A stretch of DNA of 64,000 nucleotides from Taenia hydatigena (Eukaryota > Platyhelminthes > Cestoda > Cyclophyllidea > Taeniidae): contig JADWOT020000010.1 in assembly GCA_036345935.2 (NCBI GenBank), forward strand, positions 5,531,417 through 5,595,416, in the 5' to 3' direction. The translations under genes were made by a program, and so were the position numbers. Every line of letters begins with the position of its first letter. The stretch's first letter is position 1. The notes beneath the pieces were generated by a model, which was given only the letters and a program-made list of their open reading frames with translations, was not told where the DNA came from and ran no database searches. Positions 57,310 to 64,000 of the stretch are shown here, one piece after another.

Positions 57310-59680
57310 TCGCGTATGTTCTGCACCCCATTAGCCCGACAGTTTAGAGTTGGGTTCTGCCGAAAACATGATTTATCATTTTTGGTGGAAGCGACAGTAT
57401 CTTGACATGGTCAAAAATGCTTCGGTTTTGCCGTTTTGCCACAATGAGGATGCCTTACTTTTGGACTTACATCTGTCTAAATAAGGATGTGATATCTACA
57501 TGGAAGGGAAAGTGGAGGAAGCAGCTTGTGGGTAATGACAAATTGACAAAACACGAACTTAATTTGAAGCTGGTAATATCTCTTTCATGTTTGGTAACCG
57601 AAAAGCGGCCGATAATTTTAAGGATCAAAGGAAATTTACTTCGCGGTCATGTAACGAATAAAGGAATGATTTTCCCAACAGAACCTAGGCTCATTGAGAG
57701 AAATCGTAATTTGCAATCAAAAGGCTGTGTCTAATATATTTGTATATTCTACATTTTAGTCCGCGATATTTTTCCTTTAGGAATATAGGTAGAATTACGA
57801 TCCTGTGTAATATAGGGCACTTAAGTTTTTATGGTGTTGTACTTAGTGATAAACGTTGATTTTATAAAGATATGTCTCACTGCATGCATATTTGGACTTT
57901 CTACTATGGCATCTAAGGCTTATGCATTGTATTGCCTTATTTCTAACTTCAGTACTTTAATTGCATTGGTAATTGGAAGTGACGGTGATAATTTTATTGA
58001 CTTTTATAAGATTACTCTGTACTATGTTTCTGCAAGCACAACTTCCGTCGACCCGAACCATTTAATGGGATAAGGCAGGAGTAGATAATGCCAAAAGTGC
58101 GTACAAACCCAGAATGCTATGTCTCAATTTCTTCTAAAAGTTCTCCTATCGCGGCAAGTCCTTGGACGTTCTCGTGTGTCGTACAACTCACCAATCTTCC
58201 TTAATTGGCTTGTAGTAATTGCAGGTAGAGTGTGGGTGTGATGGTGATCACTGTAAGATCAAGGCCATTTAATACTGTGGTGGAAACTGTCTAATCTGGT
58301 TCCCAAGACTATTAATTAAACATCCATCCTGTATACACATGTCGACTGCCAGCCTTAATCACGCTCATCGATGGCAAAGGGTGGATATAAGGAAAAACTA
58401 CAAAATGTTTCCATACTTAACTAAATGAACGCATTGAAGTGATTTGAAATCCTGCAGACATCATTGCACTTCTTTATTAACTGCATGGTTGTTCTAACCA
58501 AAAATGTGGATGCAGGACTGGTAAAAGCAATTACAAACTGATAAGAAATTAACTTTCGCGGAAAGCTGGTTTTGAAAATAAGAGCTCATAGTACTTTCGC
58601 ATAGAGTACACTGGGATGGTAAATGGGCAACTTACTTTTTCTCTGAGTCTCTAGGAAGTGTCATGTAGTGGGTGAGAAACTAGTTAACACTGCCTTGCCA
58701 TATATACTTTTATGCAGCTTTTTCAAATTAGAAATAGGATTCCTGTGATAAGACATTTCTTAATAGGCGCACTCATGACTGGCATTGCGTCCACGATCAA
58801 CTCTTCGAGCTGCTGATGGTCGACATACGTCTAAACCTTATCGGGCCCTCTTCTTTGAGATTTTATTAAAAAGACAGAGGCCATTGGGGTATGACCACAT
58901 GATAAATGCTGCATGTGACGGACACAGCACGGATGTGTAAATTAGGTGCGATTCAGAAGAGGAGACACTTTTCTGGGTGTTCCCTATCGAGGAATCCATC
59001 CCACTTCTATGTTGCGTGTGCGCGCTGGTGCCTGCAAAAACGCCGCTAAATTCTGTACTAGCTTTCTACCAGCGCATTGCTTAAGACCACTTTTGGCATC
59101 GGAACCAACACAGCCTCTGACAATGGATCACAAAATTTGGCGGTCATGCCAGTTTGCATCTCAAGCACGGTCACCGTCGCGGTCCACCTTATCATCTACC
59201 AATGAAATGTTAGTTACTTCAACGTTGTTCCAAGCCAGTCGTTATGGATTAAATGCTAACTTTCTCCTCATAAACAATGGAAGCGAAAATGAGTGTGCTA
59301 ACCTGCACCAAACTCGTGATGGCAGACTTTGCTTCATGAGGATACCATACTTTGTACTTTTAAAATGCAAAGTAAAAAGTTTTCTTACGAGAACATACCT
59401 TCTATCTACCCAACAAGGATATGATTTGTTAACATGTCCAAGTTAATCACATGTGGCATTCATAATGTCCTTCTGGTAAAAAGCGCCTTTTGATGCAAGT
59501 CCTTTTAACTGATCATCCATAAGTGGGTGCCTATTTATAGGATTATTTGCACCATGATCCCCTGTCTTTATAATAAAGGGCAGAGTGCAGCCGATGTCAC
59601 CAGAATTGATATGGGACTGATCCTGCCAAGACTCAGGCGTCAAGCAAGGTAAGCCTTCTGTTAAACCACATTTTGTTTCG
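57310..59680. other. Stretch with no supported gene
   Basis: About 2.4 kb. The longest frame, 166 codons at 58946-59446 (+), has no recognisable motif. One or two frames of this size are expected by chance in the window. Confidence 0.45.
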
Positions 59681-59684
59681 CGGT

Positions 59685-59790
59685 TGCAAAAAAAGTGCGT
59701 TATTTCTCAAATTTCAGGCTGCATTCGTTCCTGTAAAGTACAGTACCATTTTTAGACGGCAGATATTTAGAAACCACCGCAATGGAATGC
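59685..59790 (+). repeat. Short dispersed repeat, copy 2 (pairs with 8065-8170)
   Basis: The core is TGCAAAAAAAGTGCGTTATT, then GGCTGCATTCGTTCCTGTAA and TTTTTAGACG, matching the minus strand at 8065-8170. Here the copy runs directly into sequence related to the 49-bp repeat family. Confidence 0.5.
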
Positions 59791-59850
59791 AAATGGTTTG
59801 GAAACTGATTACACGAAGTCGAAATGCACCAAATGGAGCAAAAGAGAAGA
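59770..59850 (+). repeat. Solitary monomer related to the 49-bp repeat family
   Basis: The stretch GGAATGCAAATGG, GAAACTGATTACACGAAGTC, GAAATGCACCAAATGGAGC has the order and spacing of the family core (TGATTTCACAAxGTCGAAATG, CATGAAATGGAGCC), with several changes. Confidence 0.5.
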
Positions 59851-59889
59851 ATATCGATTGGGTCACTACGTTTTGCGATATTGTCTAAC

Positions 59890-61740
59890 GACGGAGAGCG
59901 AGTGGTGGGCACTGAGTGTCCGACAGTCTAGTAGATGAGGGCATTGCCTGTTGCACGAGCCAGAACCGCACATCATCCTCTTCCACCGACCTTGTACGGA
60001 CGCTCCGACGCTAGCCAAAAATGAGCCCTCTGAACCTAATCCTGCTGTTGCGTAAAGATTGGCCAAAGCTTTGCTTTATTTAAATAAATCTTTATTACCA
60101 GGTGTTGGAGGCCGTCATGGCCTTAAACTCCACTGCCTCACCTTCGCCTTCGGGTGGCACCTGCACACTTAAAACATTGTTCTGTTTGAGGTGAGTCGAT
60201 GAGATGAGGCTGAAGGGACGGAAACCACCTCAAAACTTCCTCTGATTGATTCTCAAGGGGATACTTGCAAATTTTGCATAATCAACGATGTTCGCAACTC
60301 CAACAACCCTCTGAGAAAGTTGTAGGGAGGACACTTCTGTACAATCGCACTACCGTTCTAATGAGACATGTCACTTAGCTAACGGCGCTGAATGTCATTT
60401 TAGGTCACAAGACTTGGTGACATCAGGTGATACCCTTGTTGGAATCAACTGAAGAAAAAGGAAGTGTGGAAACAAATCGCCACTAAATGTGTAGCTCTAC
60501 CAGGACTCTTCTCCCATTATCGGCCCAATGGAACCTGTTCCACTGTGCGCGTACTTTAACAAGAGTCATGTTCAAAGCGCACCTCCTCCCATCTCTGGTG
60601 ATGATTACAGGCTTAATGACGTCTATGTAGCAGAGCATGCGATCTTTGAACTTTGAATCGGACCCAAATCGAATGTAGCTTAGATTCGATCAAGAGCTTT
60701 GTTCTGTCCTTTCTCCACCCCACTACAGCAACACTTGCATTAAGTAGTCTTAACGTTCTATATCAGAAAATTTAAGGCAGTGCCAAACAATGACATTCGC
60801 AAGGACGCGTAACAGGATGTCTTTTTTTACTTCGAGCGCGTTTAGACTGTTTTAAGTATGGAGCAACACTAGTCCTGTGGCATTTCCTACCAGTAATCTA
60901 CCGTAAAATTGCCTTGGTCCTCACCTGTCTTATTTATCTATGGTGCATTTAATACATTTCCATCGACGTCACTAGCATCATCTTATATGCCCGTACGGTG
61001 ACAGCAGTGTATATTTTGTTTGACTGCGCTTCAGGTCTTACATGATTTCCGTTCCCTCATGCCTCCGAATTATTGGGTAAGCAAAGTGAGCAGACTATCT
61101 GCCATGAACTGGCACTAAAATCCTATGTTGGTGGTGACAGGGACAATAACCTTCTTGAGGAAGTAAACTACATTTGGGTTGCTGCACGCTAATCTCTGTG
61201 GATGCTATAATGAAGCGCAGGTTCAACCACACCTTTTTCGCATTTGCATAGATTTGTGCTATGGGCCGATGTCATAGCAAACATGACTCAACAAAAAAGG
61301 GAGTAGGGGGGCGTTATACGCAGGAGCCAAATGGCTTGAGTCTCAATGCTTCGCAAATGCCGATGAAATGGATGACATTGTTGTTTATACCTTAATCGCA
61401 CACTTGTATTGAAATCCTGCAAAATAGGAGATTGCATTGGGGTATGTGCGGCAAAATGTAGGGCTAGATGAGTTGAGATGTGGAGTATAAAGTATTAAAA
61501 TGCACATGGCAAACTATAAGTGATCCAACAAATCATGTCTCCCTCGACTTTTCGACTTAAAAAGAAGGAAGGTAATTGAGGTAAGGTGCCATATATGTCT
61601 TAGCCAAAGACATTTAATAACGAAATAAACATTGAATTCTTAGAAAATAGCAAAAGAAAAAGATGAATAATTGGGCATATGTTCTACCGTTTCATTGATA
61701 TCTGTGACACTTGCGTTTTCTAAATGCGCTTTGTGGGCCG
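59890..61740. other. Stretch with no supported gene
   Basis: About 1.85 kb with no recognised exon or RNA gene. Any 5' LTR of the element beginning near 61745 would lie in its right part. No LTR pair can be recognised within the window. Confidence 0.4.
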
Positions 61741-61744
61741 AATG

Positions 61745-63385
61745 CGAAGGACAATTTTAACCTGATAGTGGAGCGGCGTGGTGACTCCCTGGTGGTTGAC
61801 TGATCCTCGTCATAGACGCTCCAAATATATTACTCTATACCTTTCCTCAACAGGTAAAAAGACATCTACGAGTATCCAGCCTTCTCGTAGTAAGGGCATA
61901 AGAAGGGAAGAGGAAGTGAGGAAAGAACTATCTACACTAGTAGCAAAGTTAACAGACTCTCCCACTTCAAAGAAGGCATGAATCCTGTAAACTGGATCAA
62001 AACCATGAGGTTTAACATCCACTTATATCCTCAGCGAAAGATAATTATCGGTGGTCCTCTACGCTCTTCGACACAAGCTTTTCCCAGCAGCGACTGATGC
62101 TGAAGTCTCACCTGACTCTGACCCTGGCCAGTGCTGCGAGACGCTGGCTCAACTTGTTATTGACTAGTGAGAGAAGTCGGTGGCTGGAGAGTTCTTTCGT
62201 CGCGATCAAAAGCCAGGCAAAGACGACGAGAAGTACGCTAGAATCCTGCAACTCCCAGCTGAATGGGCTTTCAGAGGCAGCCCAAAAACAGGCTAAATAG
62301 CTAGATGGCCATTTAATTCAGAGCAAATGTGCAACCGCCAAACATTGCGGCAAAGCTGCAAGCCGTGGAGATCAATGATCTCAGTCAGTTGATCAAGGCC
62401 GTGACTAGGAAACGCTGTGAAATCCTTCTAACACCAAAGTTTAGGTGGCCAAACATAGACCAAAACCTGTACGTAGGACTTCGTCGCGCATGTCCTAAGA
62501 GCAAATGAGCCTTGCTATTCCTTATTCTGCCTTCCTCGAATGGTTCCCTTCCATTTATACGATTTTCTAGCAATCTGAAGAAGCATTCTTAAAGTTTTCT
62601 CGTTAACTAGGGTGTGGTCAGGTAAATTGTTGACCTAAGGCTATCCCAAATCTGCGCAGCAAGTTTTGCATCAACTTAGCATCTACAAAACTGCTCCCAG
62701 CTGAAGGGATGATACGTCATCAAAAATCTCACTGGGGTTAGAAACCCAGACGATATAAGTTAATATAGACTCAGAACCAGTTTGGGATATAATGCTTGCA
62801 GTTAACTTCATCCATAAAACCAAAGCTCTTCTAAAATTTTGCAGAAGACAACCTCGTGACTTAGCAGTGTAATAAAGACAATGCTAATATAACCTCCTCC
62901 AAAGGAAGACGCACACGATATCTGTGGTGCCCTTTTGAGGCCGTGGATATTTCCACCAAAGACTCAGATGAGCTTTCCTCTCAGTCAACGCAGTTCACTG
63001 ATAGCAGGAGAAAAGTGCTGCGCTCATTGCTTAGCGAGTATTCAAACATGTTCTCACGGCAACGAGCAAAACTCTGATGAGCAAACATTGTTAAACGCAC
63101 CATAGACGTTGGCGAAGCTAGATCCATTCGGCAAACACCCAGAAGCATACCGGAGTAGACCATCTATTTAAAGAGATAACGAAGGATGAAGTTACAGAGC
63201 CACCCAATCACCCATGGGCCTACCCAATCACACTAGCAAAGAAAAGCGACTGTGGCATATGGCTGCGCCAACTACAGAAAGATAAATGCCGTAGCTAAAA
63301 AAGATGCCTTCCTCTTACTTCATATTAGCTACTCCTTAAATCTCCTTAATGGTTCAAAGTGGTTCGGATATTAAAAACAGAAGCA
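61745..63385 (+). mobile_element. Ty3/gypsy retrotransposon, 5' half, inactivated
   Basis: The same leader as at 50895 (GGACAATTTTAACCTGATAG, GGCGTGGTGACTCCC) is followed by Gag pieces in shifting frames: ECG-like HFKEGMNP near 61965, FNIHLYPQRK near 62013, SPDSDPGQCCETLAQLVID near 62110, FFRRDQKPGKDDEKYARIL near 62190 and IAAKLQAVEINDLSQLIKAV near 62345. Pol follows. LLSEYSNMFS-like sequence near 63030 precedes IVKRTIDVGEARSIRQTPRS near 63090, the usual lead-in to a Ty3/gypsy reverse transcriptase. KEITKDEVTEPPNHPWAYPI and TLAKKSD (63173-63253), then a LNGSKW-like piece near 63348, are the first blocks of the RT domain. The YxDD catalytic block, RNase H and integrase are missing; recognisable sequence stops near 63385. 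Many stops and frameshifts show it is dead. Confidence 0.75.
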
Positions 63386-63389
63386 GCGA

Positions 63390-64000
63390 AAAAAGTAACA
63401 AAAAACATAATTTTCCGCTACACTGCGGGAGGACTTTGACTTAAGCTTGTTTGTTCTCGCTACAGCCGCTTGTCCAGTTTTGTGCGCATTATATGCGATA
63501 TTTAAGCAAATCAATGCAAGGAGAGGGGGATTCAATTTCGTTCAAAAATATTGGGGTTAAAACAGGCCAACTAGACACAAAAAAGCTAATTGTGCGCCTA
63601 TATTTCCCCCATCACCTTGCATTGCCAGAATTTGAATTATCATCATCATCATCAGCAGCAGCAAAGGGCTACCATCAGTAGCTAACAAATCAATGTGTTT
63701 TGAGGATGGCCGAACCCGTCAATTATTCGGTAAAATTGATGTTGAATTGATCAGGGCGTGAATCAGTTGTAATAAGTGCCATAGCAGCTTAGGGTTAATT
63801 ATCAAAATTTTATCCAAATGCTGGCTGGTTATTTTACGTCTGACAGCTGACTGAGCTTTACAGATGCACACTTCGTTTCTTTAATGACAAGGAGAATTTC
63901 GGTCACATTGCTCTGTGTCCAAGCATGAACACAGCATGATCTGATGTATGCGGATGTGTTAGCGCATTTTTGGCGATAAATTGTCACTGGGTTTTCACTT
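63390..64000. other. Stretch with no supported gene; short microsatellite
   Basis: No supported gene. A (CAT)n(CAG)n microsatellite of about 25 bases lies at 63640-63664. Confidence 0.5.

Noticed and set aside
58946..59446. 166-codon frame on the plus strand
   Set aside because: No motif, no splice or composition support; the length is near the chance maximum for this window.

Overview
This window looks like repeat-rich, gene-poor nuclear DNA of a flatworm, most likely a tapeworm. It is A+T-rich, with no bacterial operon structure. The strongest taxonomic evidence is a spliced-leader (SL) RNA gene at about 53455-53556. Its leader begins CACCGTTAATCGGTCCTTAC and ends in ATG directly before a GTGAGT donor. 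As I remember it, that is the start of the cestode (taeniid) leader, with a divergent 3' third. The large repeat load suggests an expanded cestode genome such as a diphyllobothriid, but that is inference.

The main protein-coding theme is a small family of C2H2 zinc-finger genes, mostly decayed. The fullest copy is at 11350-12431 (+). Three of its exons (11605-11719, 11862-12044, 12253-12431) join with compatible intron phases and carry three fingers plus an acidic tail. Broken relatives lie at 43288-43775 (-), 38270-38690 (-) and 54652-54875 (+). Unrelated-looking finger remnants lie at 5389-5460 (-), 28163-28430 (+) and 31898-31980 (-). Two blocks upstream of the fullest copy (9490-10330 and 10850-11435) recur in inverted orientation at 49990-50890 and 56735-57300. 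The second block includes the start codon of the gene.

The main repeat theme is a 49-50 bp repeat family. It forms a degenerate array at 19325-20400 and a higher-order version with a GGCTGGCTGG tract at 21305-22065, whose right part is inverted. A third block at 32862-33160 has a period of about 187 bp and is the best conserved. Solitary monomers lie at 51823-51884 and 59770-59850. Another diverged dispersed repeat pairs 32040-32862 with 45440-46300.

Two truncated Ty3/gypsy retrotransposons are present. The one at 50895-51440 has Gag and a zinc-knuckle relic. The one at 61745-63385 has Gag through the start of the reverse transcriptase. Both are on the + strand and inactivated. Two further stretches look like decayed host exons of unknown function: 3928-4259 (-) and 26712-27510 (-, two exons). 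In most of the rest, the open frames are no longer than expected by chance at this base composition, and I annotate no gene there. All homology statements rest on reading the sequence and on memory of protein families; no search was run.
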